Positions 1 to 6,535 of a stretch of DNA of 15,295 nucleotides are shown here, in pieces; the stretch's first letter is position 1, and the number at the start of each line of letters is the position of its first letter. A program made the translations under genes and the position numbers. The stretch comes from Planctomycetota bacterium (GTDB lineage Bacteria; Planctomycetota; MHYJ01; JACPRB01), in contig JACQFK010000566.1 of NCBI GenBank assembly GCA_016200125.1, positions 1-15,295 of the forward strand. Direction: 5' to 3'. Below the pieces are notes generated by a model. That model searched no databases and was not told the DNA's origin. It saw only the letters and a list, made by a program, of their open reading frames with translations.

Positions 1-1
1 C

Positions 2-217
2 AAGATCGGCCAAGGCCTCGAGCGGTGGATGATCGACGAGTGGGTGAAGACCGCGACCCCGCCGGTCCTCCCTTCCTGCATCGTCCCGATCGCGACCTCG
101 AACGGGCTCTGGATCGACCCGGCCCTGCCGCTCCTGAACCGGAAACAGGACTCCCACGGCGAGATCTTCTGGTTCGCGGCGTTCTGCATGAACTGCAAGG
201 GCTTCTCGGTCAATTAG
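2..217 (+). CDS. C-terminal fragment of an unrecognised protein
   Basis: An open frame enters from the left edge and runs 71 codons to a TAG stop; its beginning lies outside the window. I do not recognise the family. The fragment has a hydrophobic/aromatic stretch (IFWFAAFCMNC, residues 53-63) and a CxxC pair (fragment residues 62 and 65) six residues before the C-terminus, with no TPR, HEAT or cytochrome motif. Its TAG overlaps the stop of the facing MFS gene by four bases (214-217), so the two genes are convergent with no terminator between them. Codon usage matches the neighbours. It is called a gene because the frame is open to the edge and ends exactly at the neighbour's stop. The internal ATG at 29 is not evidence for a short gene, since the frame continues upstream. 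Confidence 0.6.
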   Translation, partial: KIGQGLERWMIDEWVKTATPPVLPSCIVPIATSNGLWIDPALPLLNRKQDSHGEIFWFAAFCMNCKGFSVN

Positions 218-1392
218 TGGGCGATCATCCCCCGCACGACCACAAGAGACACGAAGATCGCCGCTGAGGCGGTCGCCACCAGGAAGCCCCGCTGGATGTT
301 CGTGCGCTTGGACACTCCGCCGATGAGCAGCGGGATCACCGTCCAGCCCACCGAGGCGAACGCGAAGAAGAAGCCCACGGCCCGGCCCTGCGCGCCCGGA
401 GGGACGCCCTTCCGGAGCGCCGTCATCAGCGCCGGGAAGACCGGTCCGAAGACGAACCCGGAGAGGACCACGGCCGCGACGGCCGGGCCCCGTCCCCGGA
501 GGAAGACGATGGCGACCATGAGCGCCACGCAGCAGAGGGACAGGACCATGAGCAGGACCTGCTCGTTGAATTTGATCTGTCCGCCCAGGACGGCGACCAG
601 GAGCCGGCTGCCCATGAAGCAGAGCCAGAATCCCGAGAGCGCGCCGGCGGCCATCTTCCGGGTCGACTCGGACGCCGCCCCGTCCGGGTCCTGCTTCGTG
701 ACGATCGTCGTGGCCCAGCCCGCGATGCTGGTCTCGAGGGGCGCGTAGAAGAGGAACGCGAGCGCGGGGATCCAGAACCCCATGCTGGTCAGCAGCGTCG
801 TCAGGCCGGCCGACGAGGGCGGCGCCGGCGGATCCGGGTGCATCCCGGCGAAGGCGCCCATCAGCGCGGGAACTCCCGAGAGCAGCGCGATGAGGAGAAG
901 GCCGCCCTGGTACTGCAGCTTCTTGAAGAGCAGCGCCAGGACCATGGGCGTCACGAAGGCCCCCAGGCCGAAGACGCAGTCGTAGAAGTTGATCGCGCGG
1001 AGGAGGATCTTGGGGTCGGCGACCGACACCCACATGAGCACGTTGGCCACGTTGATCGTCGCGGACCATCCGGCGCCGAGCAGGAGGACCCCGATCAGCG
1101 CGCCCTGGAAGTTCCGCGTCGTCCCGAGCAGGACGATCGCCGCCACGACCATCGCCGCGCCGGTCAGGAAGACGGGCTTGCGCCCGATCGAGTCCGTGAG
1201 GAAGCCGCACACCAGGATGGTCGGCCCGACCATCATCCCGAAGCCGCTGACGAGGCGGCCGACCTTCCCCTCGTCGAGCCCCAGCCGCTCCGCCAGGGCG
1301 AGCTTGATCCCGCCCAGGAGCGCATAGACCAGGCCCATGAGCGGCAGCGCCACCACCAGGAAGACGTGGAGATACTCAACCTTGAAGCCCAT
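214..1392 (-). CDS. Major facilitator superfamily (MFS) transporter
   Basis: A 392-residue inner-membrane protein with about 12 hydrophobic segments, the usual size and layout of an MFS secondary transporter. The loop after the second segment carries the family's motif A (GFLTDSIGRK, residues 63-72). A longer, more polar stretch around residues 185-200 (MHPDPPAPPSS) fits the central loop between the two six-helix halves. The start at 1392 is backed by a strong ribosome site, AGGAGG at 1397-1402, four bases upstream. It is the last gene of a four-gene minus-strand operon, 18 bases after the NagB-like deaminase. By context (inference) it imports the sugar or amino sugar that the three upstream enzymes process; no substrate can be read from the sequence. 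An exporter role is not excluded. Confidence 0.88.
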   Translation of the reverse strand: MGFKVEYLHVFLVVALPLMGLVYALLGGIKLALAERLGLDEGKVGRLVSGFGMMVGPTILVCGFLTDSIGRKPVFLTGAAMVVAAIVLLGTTRNFQGALIGVLLLGAGWSATINVANVLMWVSVADPKILLRAINFYDCVFGLGAFVTPMVLALLFKKLQYQGGLLLIALLSGVPALMGAFAGMHPDPPAPPSSAGLTTLLTSMGFWIPALAFLFYAPLETSIAGWATTIVTKQDPDGAASESTRKMAAGALSGFWLCFMGSRLLVAVLGGQIKFNEQVLLMVLSLCCVALMVAIVFLRGRGPAVAAVVLSGFVFGPVFPALMTALRKGVPPGAQGRAVGFFFAFASVGWTVIPLLIGGVSKRTNIQRGFLVATASAAIFVSLVVVRGMIAH

Positions 1393-1410
1393 GTCCCCTC
1401 CTCAACAACC

Positions 1411-2331
1411 CTAGCTGAAGTCGATCTTCACGTCGTCCGCGACGCTGCCCAGGATGTGGTAGCCGCAGTTCGTCTCCTGCAGGATCGAGCCGGGAACCAG
1501 CGTGTTCACGGGGCCGTGGGCGACGAGCCGGGCGATGAAGCGCTGCCAGGACATCGCGGCGCTGCCGCAGTCGCCGTCGAGCCAGAAGCTGCGGTCGCGC
1601 GCGCCCAGGATCTCGCGCGGGCCGATCGACGCCGCCTTGGGCGGGCACCAGGACCAGTCGCTCGAGAAGGTGTGCAGCGCATTCTGCATGATCGTCATCG
1701 GGTTGAGCTCGACGATCCGGCCGTGCGCCTGCTTGTAGGCCTTCAGGTCGTCGCCGAACTCCAGGCCCAGGTGCGACTCCCAGAAGGCGATGTGGCCGCA
1801 CCAGCCGATCCCGCCGTAGCAGCAGTCGGCGCCGCCGGCGTCCTCGATCATCTTCCAGTAGTCCTCGATGTTCCTGTGCGTCGGAAAATGGATGTTACTG
1901 TCGGGCGGCCGGAGCTTCGGGTCGAGCTTCTCGAAGAAGGACTGGCGCATCGACGTGGCGAAGGAGCCCTCCCAGTCGGCGGGCGCCGTCTCGCCCTTCT
2001 CGTTCGCGTACTCGTCCATGTTGAAGGTCACCAGGTGCCGGCAGCTGATCCCCATCCGGTTGATCATCTCCGCGGCGATGCGGTACTGGGGCACGGGGCC
2101 GACCGGGAGGATCAGGACGCAGGACTTCCCCTCCTGGCCGGACTTCTGGATGCGCGTGACGATGTCGAGCGCGAAGCGGCTGTAGAACTGGATCTTGTCG
2201 TCGATCACTTCGATGCGGAACTTCTTGTTGGGGTGTTTCGTGATCTCCGACCGCTTGACGGCGCGCGCCTTCGCGCAGGCCTCCTCGTCGCGGAAGGGGA
2301 TCCATTTCGAGAGCGAGTAGGTGAAGCCCAT
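1411..2331 (-). CDS. Divergent NagB-like (glucosamine-6-phosphate deaminase/isomerase family) enzyme
   Basis: A 306-residue cytoplasmic protein of the NagB/6-phosphogluconolactonase fold. Classical NagB converts glucosamine-6-phosphate to fructose-6-phosphate and ammonia. Hallmarks seen are LPVGPVP (residues 75-81, where the family usually has LPTGGTP), FNMDEYAN (103-110) and GGIGWCGHIAFWE (173-185). Compared from memory with E. coli NagB, catalytic Asp72, His143 and Glu148 are present as Asp106, His180 and Glu185. Asp141 is replaced by Cys178. Residues that bind the 6-phosphate appear lost: the GGTP loop is GPVP, Arg172 aligns with Ile, and Lys208 has no counterpart. An N-terminal extension of about 30-40 residues makes it longer than the usual ~266. 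The start at 2331 is preferred over an in-frame ATG at 2349 because GGAGG (2336-2340) precedes it. Family assignment is firm; the substrate is open and may be an unphosphorylated amino sugar. Confidence 0.85.
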   Translation of the reverse strand: MGFTYSLSKWIPFRDEEACAKARAVKRSEITKHPNKKFRIEVIDDKIQFYSRFALDIVTRIQKSGQEGKSCVLILPVGPVPQYRIAAEMINRMGISCRHLVTFNMDEYANEKGETAPADWEGSFATSMRQSFFEKLDPKLRPPDSNIHFPTHRNIEDYWKMIEDAGGADCCYGGIGWCGHIAFWESHLGLEFGDDLKAYKQAHGRIVELNPMTIMQNALHTFSSDWSWCPPKAASIGPREILGARDRSFWLDGDCGSAAMSWQRFIARLVAHGPVNTLVPGSILQETNCGYHILGSVADDVKIDFS

Positions 2332-2335
2332 CGGT

Positions 2336-2340
2336 CCTCC
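2336..2340 (-). promoter_or_regulatory. Ribosome binding site deciding the NagB-like start
   Basis: GGAGG on the minus strand, four bases before the ATG at 2331. It sits directly after the TGA of the PIG-L gene (2342-2344). This favours 2331 over the upstream ATG at 2349, which would overlap the PIG-L gene and lacks a comparable site. Confidence 0.7.
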
Positions 2341-2341
2341 C

Positions 2342-3121
2342 TCAAGCAAGGGTCTTGACTAGGTTCGTTCCCAGCGCGGGCGTCAGGTAGTCCTGCTTCG
2401 GAAACCCGGAGCCCAGATGCGGCCGGTAGCCCTCCGCATACTTCACGGACTCCCGCCCGAAATCGGCCGCCCGGTCGGATCCGACGCGCCGCATCCAGTG
2501 GAGGTACTCGTCCTCGCCGTGCTGCTCGCGGAGCCAGGACCGCTGCGAGTCGTGGGCGGCCAGCATCCGCTCCTTGTCGTCGATCACCCCGCTGATGTCG
2601 ACCACGTAGCGCGCGGGGACCCGCCGGCCCAGGTAGTCGACCTGGTCGATCGGATCGGCGTAGAGGAGCGCCGGCATCTTCCCGCAGGCCTTCGCCGGCT
2701 TTCCGTTGAACGAGGCCTTCCAGTTCGGGATCGTCGACGCGAAGGCCGCCTCGCGGGCGATCCGCGCGCTCTCCGTGTGGTCGGCCATGTAGCAGTCCGG
2801 GGAGTGGAGGATCATCAGGTCCGGCTTCACCGCGCGGAGCAGCCCCGTCACCACGCGCTTGGGCTCCTCCCCGTAGGCGATCGTCAGGTCGTCGAAGCCC
2901 AGGCAGGTGTAGCCGGCGCCGAGGAGCTTCGCGGATGCGGCCGCTTCCCGCCGCCGGATCTTCGCGATCGCGGCGCGCGAGTGCTTCATCGACCCCAGGT
3001 CGCCCGCCGTCATCGTGGCCAGGTGGACGTCCCAGCCCGCGCGCTTGAGGAGGATCAGCGTCCCCGCGCAGGTGATCTCGATGTCGTCCGGATGCGCCAT
3101 GACGGCGAGCACCGTCGGCAT
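2342..3121 (-). CDS. PIG-L family N-deacetylase
   Basis: A 259-residue protein of the PIG-L/LmbE family, zinc enzymes that remove acetyl from N-acetylglucosamine-type groups (GlcNAc-PI, MshB and BshB substrates, and free or oligomeric N-acetylated sugars). It opens with the signature AHPDDIE (residues 9-15): His10 and Asp13 are the expected zinc ligands and Asp12 the expected general base. The third ligand is probably His115 in YMADHTES. No signal peptide is visible, so it is cytoplasmic. Length is typical. The start at 3121 lies six bases after the oxidoreductase stop with only a weak ribosome site, suggesting translational coupling. Between an oxidoreductase and a NagB-like deaminase, the simplest role is to free the amine that the deaminase then removes (inference). 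The exact acyl sugar cannot be read. Confidence 0.88.
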   Translation of the reverse strand: MPTVLAVMAHPDDIEITCAGTLILLKRAGWDVHLATMTAGDLGSMKHSRAAIAKIRRREAAASAKLLGAGYTCLGFDDLTIAYGEEPKRVVTGLLRAVKPDLMILHSPDCYMADHTESARIAREAAFASTIPNWKASFNGKPAKACGKMPALLYADPIDQVDYLGRRVPARYVVDISGVIDDKERMLAAHDSQRSWLREQHGEDEYLHWMRRVGSDRAADFGRESVKYAEGYRPHLGSGFPKQDYLTPALGTNLVKTLA

Positions 3122-3127
3122 GGCCGG

Positions 3128-4165
3128 CTACTTCAGTTCTCTCATTTTCACCGGTCGCCCGGTCGCCGCCGACTGGTCGGCCGCAAACACCACGCGGTGA
3201 CTCTCCAGGGCCGTGTCGAGGTCGGTGAGCGGCATCTTCCGCCCCATCCGGGTCGCGTCGACGAAGGCCTGGAACTGCGGCTGGTATGGATGGTCCTTCA
3301 CGTCGCCGGAGTCCACCGGATGGGTCGCCAGCTGGCTCCACTGGGTCTTGATCATGCCCTTGAGCTTCGCGGAGTAGATCTTCGTGTCGAGCAGGCTGCC
3401 CTCGCTGCCCACCAGGTGCGTGTGGAAGTAGTAGGGCTGGAGGCAGTCGGTCACCGAGGCCACCTTCCCGACCTTCCCGTCCTTGAACTTCAGGAGGGTC
3501 ACCGAGGTCGTGGGATACTCGTAGGGCTTGAAGGCCTTGTTCGACGACATGGTCGAGTAGCTCGTCACCTCCTCGACCGGCGCGTTCATGAGCATCAGCA
3601 GCGCGTCGAGCGCGTGGCAGCCCGCCGTCAGCAGGCTCGAGCCGCCGAAATCCTTCTTCACGTTCCAGGCGAACTGCCCGTACCAGGGGCCGATGCCGTG
3701 GTAGTAGTCCACCTCGGCGTAGTGGAGGTCGCCCAGGAGGCCCTCGTCGACGACGGACTTCGCCAGCGTGAACTGGGCGCTGTAACGGACCTCGAAGCAG
3801 ACCATGGCCTGGACCTTCGCCTTCTTGACCGCGTCGCGGACCGACTTGGCGTCGCTCCAGTTGAGCGAGATCGGCTTCTCGATGATGAGGTGCTTCCCCG
3901 CCTTCGCCGCCGCGACCGCCTGCTTCGCGTGGTAGGGGTGCGGCGTGCAGATGTCGATGATGTCGAGGTCGGGATCGGCGAGCATCAGGTCGTAGTCGGT
4001 GTAGACCTTGAGCGGGAGGCCGTACTTCGCCTGCAGCTCCTTCGGGTCCTGCTTCCGGCGCGAGCAGACGGCCGTCACCCTGGCGCCCGACACATTCTTG
4101 ATCGTCTCGATGTGCGCGCCCGCCACCCAGCCCAGGCCGACGATGCCGATCCTCAGGTCGCCCAT
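3128..4165 (-). CDS. Gfo/Idh/MocA family NAD(P)-dependent oxidoreductase
   Basis: A 345-residue cytoplasmic sugar/inositol dehydrogenase-type enzyme. The N-terminal Rossmann fold starts at once ([13 protein letters not shown], residues 6-18). The family's EKP motif is at 96-98 (IIEKPIS), giving Lys97 as the expected catalytic lysine. The C-terminal domain has the GG...HxxD element ([14 protein letters not shown], 174-187), giving His184 and Asp187 as expected active-site residues. Length is normal. The ATG at 4165 is preferred because AAAGGA (4171-4176) precedes it and the Rossmann motif then starts at the usual distance; a TTG at 4192 and an ATG at 4186 would add unneeded residues. It is the first gene of the four-gene minus operon, divergent from the ROK regulator. 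It may oxidise a ring hydroxyl of the substrate before or after deacetylation; which step is inference. Confidence 0.9.
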   Translation of the reverse strand: MGDLRIGIVGLGWVAGAHIETIKNVSGARVTAVCSRRKQDPKELQAKYGLPLKVYTDYDLMLADPDLDIIDICTPHPYHAKQAVAAAKAGKHLIIEKPISLNWSDAKSVRDAVKKAKVQAMVCFEVRYSAQFTLAKSVVDEGLLGDLHYAEVDYYHGIGPWYGQFAWNVKKDFGGSSLLTAGCHALDALLMLMNAPVEEVTSYSTMSSNKAFKPYEYPTTSVTLLKFKDGKVGKVASVTDCLQPYYFHTHLVGSEGSLLDTKIYSAKLKGMIKTQWSQLATHPVDSGDVKDHPYQPQFQAFVDATRMGRKMPLTDLDTALESHRVVFAADQSAATGRPVKMRELK

Positions 4166-4170
4166 GCGGA

Positions 4171-4176
4171 TCCTTT
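4171..4176 (-). promoter_or_regulatory. Ribosome binding site deciding the oxidoreductase start
   Basis: AAAGGA on the minus strand, five bases before the ATG at 4165. The alternative starts at 4186 (ATG) and 4192 (TTG) have no comparable purine-rich site at the right distance. Confidence 0.55.
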
Positions 4177-4185
4177 CTTTGATCA

Positions 4186-4193
4186 TTTGCAAA
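4186..4193. promoter_or_regulatory. 8-base palindrome TTTGCAAA, candidate operator
   Basis: A perfect self-complementary TTTGCAAA in the divergent control region, just upstream of the oxidoreductase ribosome site. A symmetric, AT-flanked site in such a place is a plausible operator for the adjacent ROK repressor. The palindrome does not extend cleanly beyond eight bases, so chance is possible. Confidence 0.25.
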
Positions 4194-4209
4194 GATGTCG
4201 TCCATTTTA

Positions 4210-4227
4210 ACTACGCCCCGACGTAGT
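4210..4227. promoter_or_regulatory. Inverted repeat ACTACG-N6-CGTAGT, candidate operator
   Basis: Two perfect 6-base arms (4210-4215 and 4222-4227) flank a six-base GC-rich spacer, 11 bases before the ROK ATG. It overlaps where a near-leaderless ROK promoter would sit and could serve for autoregulation. No second copy was noticed elsewhere in the window. Binding by the ROK protein is inference. Confidence 0.3.
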
Positions 4228-4238
4228 ATTAGTTGCAG

Positions 4239-5366
4239 ATGAAAATAAATGGCTCCCGGCACCGGACGGAGCTCCTGGCCCAGCTGCGGCCGGGCCGGAC
4301 CCATTCGCGCCTGGAACTCGCCGCTTCCACCGGGCTCTCGGTGGCCACGGTCTCCCGCATCACGCGGGACCTCGTGCGCCGCAAGGTCCTCCTGGAGGTC
4401 GCCGCCCCGCGCGCGGCGCTCGGACGCCCCACGCGGGGCCTAGAGCTCAACGGCGGCTCGGGCCGCGTCCTGGGCCTCAGCCTCCTCTACCCCGTCCTCC
4501 GCGCCCTCGTCCTCAACCTGCGCGGCGAGATCCTGAAGGAGGCCAGCGAGCCGCTGGCCTGGGACAAGGGGGCCGCCGGCGTGCTACAGCCGCTCAAGAA
4601 GGTCGTCCAGTCGCTCTCGCGCGGGAACCCCCGGCTCGCGGCCGTGGGGCTCGCCCTCCCCGGGCAGTGGGATCCGACGAGCGGCGTCTCGATCATGTAC
4701 CCCCGCGTCCCCGAGTGGCGCGACGTTCCGATCCGCCGCCATCTGGAGGAGTGGGCCGGCGTCCCGGCGACCCTCATCGGCTACGCCCCCGCGATGGCCG
4801 TGGCGGAACAGGCGGCGAGGTCGAGGTTCGACCCCCGCAACCTCGTCACCGTCGAGGTCGCCGAGAACATCGCGATGGGCGCGATCGTCAACGGCGACGT
4901 CCTCCAGGGCGTCTCGGGCAACGCCGGCGAGCTCGGCCACATCCCCGTCGACCCCTCGGGGCCGGTCTGCTACTGCGGCGCCCGGGGCTGCCTCGAGTCG
5001 CGCGCCACGACGTCGGCGGTCCTCGAGGAGATGGGCGACCGGCGGGCGGGCTCCTACGAGGAGGTCGTCCGCATGGCGAAGGGAGGCGACTCCTACTGCG
5101 CGCGGCTGCTCGGCCGCGTCGCCCGCATGCTGGGCGTCGGCCTCGCCACCGCGCTCAACCTCTTCAATCCCGAGATCCTGGTGCTGAACGGTCGCTTCTT
5201 CGACGCGGGCGAGCTCGTGTCGGGGCCCGTCCGCGCCGCGATCCAGGAGCACGCCATCCCCAGCAGCCTCAAGCGGCTCGTCATCGAGCAGTCCGGGCTG
5301 GGCCTCCGCGCCCAGCCGCTCGGAGCGGGACTCGTCGCGATCCGGGAAGCGGTCCGCCGATTGTAG
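4239..5366 (+). CDS. ROK-family transcriptional repressor (NagC/Mlc/XylR type)
   Basis: A 375-residue regulator with an N-terminal winged helix-turn-helix (about 20-55, LAASTGLSVATVSRITRDL) and the short LGRP link (61-64) typical of ROK repressors. The C-terminal ROK sugar-binding fold includes the zinc motif GNAGELGH...CYCGARGC (227-251; His234, Cys244, Cys246, Cys251). Two kinase elements are missing: the ATP-binding DxGGT stretch is LSLLYPVLRA (80-89 region), and the catalytic ENDA-type loop is GYAPAMA (181-187). It should therefore sense rather than phosphorylate a sugar. The ATG at 4239 is preferred over a TTG at 4233; neither has a clear ribosome site. It diverges from the amino-sugar operon and is followed 11 bases later by the beta-helix gene. 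A likely role is repression of one or both operons until an amino sugar binds (inference from family). Confidence 0.88.
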   Translation: MKINGSRHRTELLAQLRPGRTHSRLELAASTGLSVATVSRITRDLVRRKVLLEVAAPRAALGRPTRGLELNGGSGRVLGLSLLYPVLRALVLNLRGEILKEASEPLAWDKGAAGVLQPLKKVVQSLSRGNPRLAAVGLALPGQWDPTSGVSIMYPRVPEWRDVPIRRHLEEWAGVPATLIGYAPAMAVAEQAARSRFDPRNLVTVEVAENIAMGAIVNGDVLQGVSGNAGELGHIPVDPSGPVCYCGARGCLESRATTSAVLEEMGDRRAGSYEEVVRMAKGGDSYCARLLGRVARMLGVGLATALNLFNPEILVLNGRFFDAGELVSGPVRAAIQEHAIPSSLKRLVIEQSGLGLRAQPLGAGLVAIREAVRRL

Positions 5367-5377
5367 GGGAGGTCCAC

Positions 5378-6535
5378 ATGCTCGCCCTGTTCTTCGCGCT
5401 GCTCGCGCAGCAGCAGTACACGGTGGCGCCCGACGGCAAGGCGGAGAATGCCGGGACGAAAGAGGCCCCCTGGGATCTCGAGTCGGCGCTCTCCCGGAAG
5501 ATCGAGCCCGGAAGCACGATCTGGGTGAAAGGCGGAACCTACCAAGGGAAGTTCCAGATCAAGACGGCCGGGACCGAGGCGGCGCCCATCCAGGTCCGCG
5601 GCGCCGCGGGCGAGCGCGTCACGATCCTCAACAGCGGCATCGACGTCCTGCAGGGCACGGACTACCTCTGGCTCCGCGACCTCGAAATCGTGGGCGACGC
5701 GCCGGTCGAGAAGCGGGTCAGCGACCAGACCGGCTCCTGGCCCAAGGACCTGCCCGGCACGAACGGCCTTACGATCCACGCCGGCAAGGGCTGCAAGTTC
5801 ATCAACCTGGTCATCCACGACAACCTGCTGGGCGGCGTCGGCTGGTGGATCGGCTCGACCGACAGCGAAATGCACGGCTGCATCGTCTACAACAACGGCT
5901 GGAAGGCGCCCGACCGCACCCACGGCCACTGCATCTACGTGCAGAACAGGGACGGCGTGAAGACCATCACGAACTGCATCCTGACCGTGCCCGAATGGGG
6001 CGGCTCCTACTCGATGCACGCCTACGGATCGAAGAACGCCTACGTGGACAACTTCGTGATCGAGGACAACATCACCTACGAGCGCGGCCGCTTCCTGGTC
6101 GGCGGCGGCCGGCCGAGCGACCACATCCGCGTCGCCCGGAACTACCTCCACGGCGTGGACATGCAGATCGGCATGACGAAGGAGAACGAGGACTGCGAGA
6201 TCCGGGACAACGTCGTCGTCAACGGAAAGATCGCGATCAACAACTACAAGAAAGCCGTCGACGAAGGCAACGTCCGCGAACTGCCCGCCTCCAAGGCCGT
6301 GCTGATCCCGAACAAGTACGATCCGGCGCGGGCCCACGTCGCGATCTACAACGGCGCGAAGGCGGCCTCCGTCGCCCTCGACGTCTCGAAGGTCCTGAAG
6401 CCCGGCGACTCCTACGTCCTGCTCGACCCCAAGGACGTCTACGGCAAGCCGCTGCTCGAGGGCAAGGTCGAGGGCGCCGCGATCCAGGTCCCGATGAGCG
6501 GCGAATTCGCCGCCTTCGTGATGGTGAAGCGATGA
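5378..6535 (+). CDS. Secreted right-handed parallel beta-helix protein (pectate-lyase-like fold)
   Basis: A 385-residue protein with a short hydrophobic N-terminus (MLALFFALLAQQQ), read as a brief signal peptide ending near residue 10-13. The opening YTVAPDGKAENAGTKEAPW (about 14-32) is the usual start of the beta-helix polysaccharide lyase/hydrolase fold. Repeated coil-like units follow (ILNSGIDVLQG, LTIHAGKGCKFINLVIHDN, SEMHGCIVYNNGW, CEIRDNVVVNG; about 83-283). The last ~75 residues form a separate beta-rich tail (IPNKYDPARAH to the end). The start at 5378 is fixed by GGGGAGG (5366-5372), five bases away. Catalytic residues cannot be named, so lyase, hydrolase or binding protein all remain possible. 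It lies 11 bases after the ROK gene and overlaps the next gene by ATGA. Likely substrate: an extracellular glycan (inference). Confidence 0.82.
   Translation: MLALFFALLAQQQYTVAPDGKAENAGTKEAPWDLESALSRKIEPGSTIWVKGGTYQGKFQIKTAGTEAAPIQVRGAAGERVTILNSGIDVLQGTDYLWLRDLEIVGDAPVEKRVSDQTGSWPKDLPGTNGLTIHAGKGCKFINLVIHDNLLGGVGWWIGSTDSEMHGCIVYNNGWKAPDRTHGHCIYVQNRDGVKTITNCILTVPEWGGSYSMHAYGSKNAYVDNFVIEDNITYERGRFLVGGGRPSDHIRVARNYLHGVDMQIGMTKENEDCEIRDNVVVNGKIAINNYKKAVDEGNVRELPASKAVLIPNKYDPARAHVAIYNGAKAASVALDVSKVLKPGDSYVLLDPKDVYGKPLLEGKVEGAAIQVPMSGEFAAFVMVKR

Larger units (their letters stand above)
4166..4238. promoter_or_regulatory. Divergent control region between the catabolic operon and the ROK regulator
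   Basis: Only 73 bases separate the divergent ATGs at 4165 (minus) and 4239 (plus), and the stretch is visibly richer in A and T than its surroundings. Both promoters must lie here or reach into the flanking genes. On the minus strand TAAAAT (4204-4209) is a fair -10-like hexamer about 38 bases before the oxidoreductase ATG, but no good -35 hexamer lies at the right distance. On the plus strand TAGTAT (4224-4229) is a weak candidate so close to the ROK ATG that its transcript would be nearly leaderless. The region also holds the two palindromes listed separately. Existence of a control region is a safe inference from gene layout; the exact elements are tentative. Confidence 0.6.

Noticed and set aside
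2332..2349. Upstream ATG at 2349 for the NagB-like gene
   Set aside because: It would overlap the PIG-L stop and has no good ribosome site, whereas the ATG at 2331 has GGAGG four bases upstream.
2205..4304. Very long open frames opposite or out of frame with real genes (e.g. 2205-4304 minus, 2417-4210 plus, 838-2358 plus, 9375-11876 minus, 7877-9175 minus)
   Set aside because: Their translations are Arg/Gly/Pro/Asp/Val-rich without domains, and they mirror genes with clear family motifs. They result from high GC content, which removes stop codons in other frames.
4239..5366. ROK protein as a sugar kinase (glucokinase-like)
   Set aside because: It has an N-terminal winged helix-turn-helix and lacks both the DxGGT ATP-binding motif and the catalytic Asp loop.
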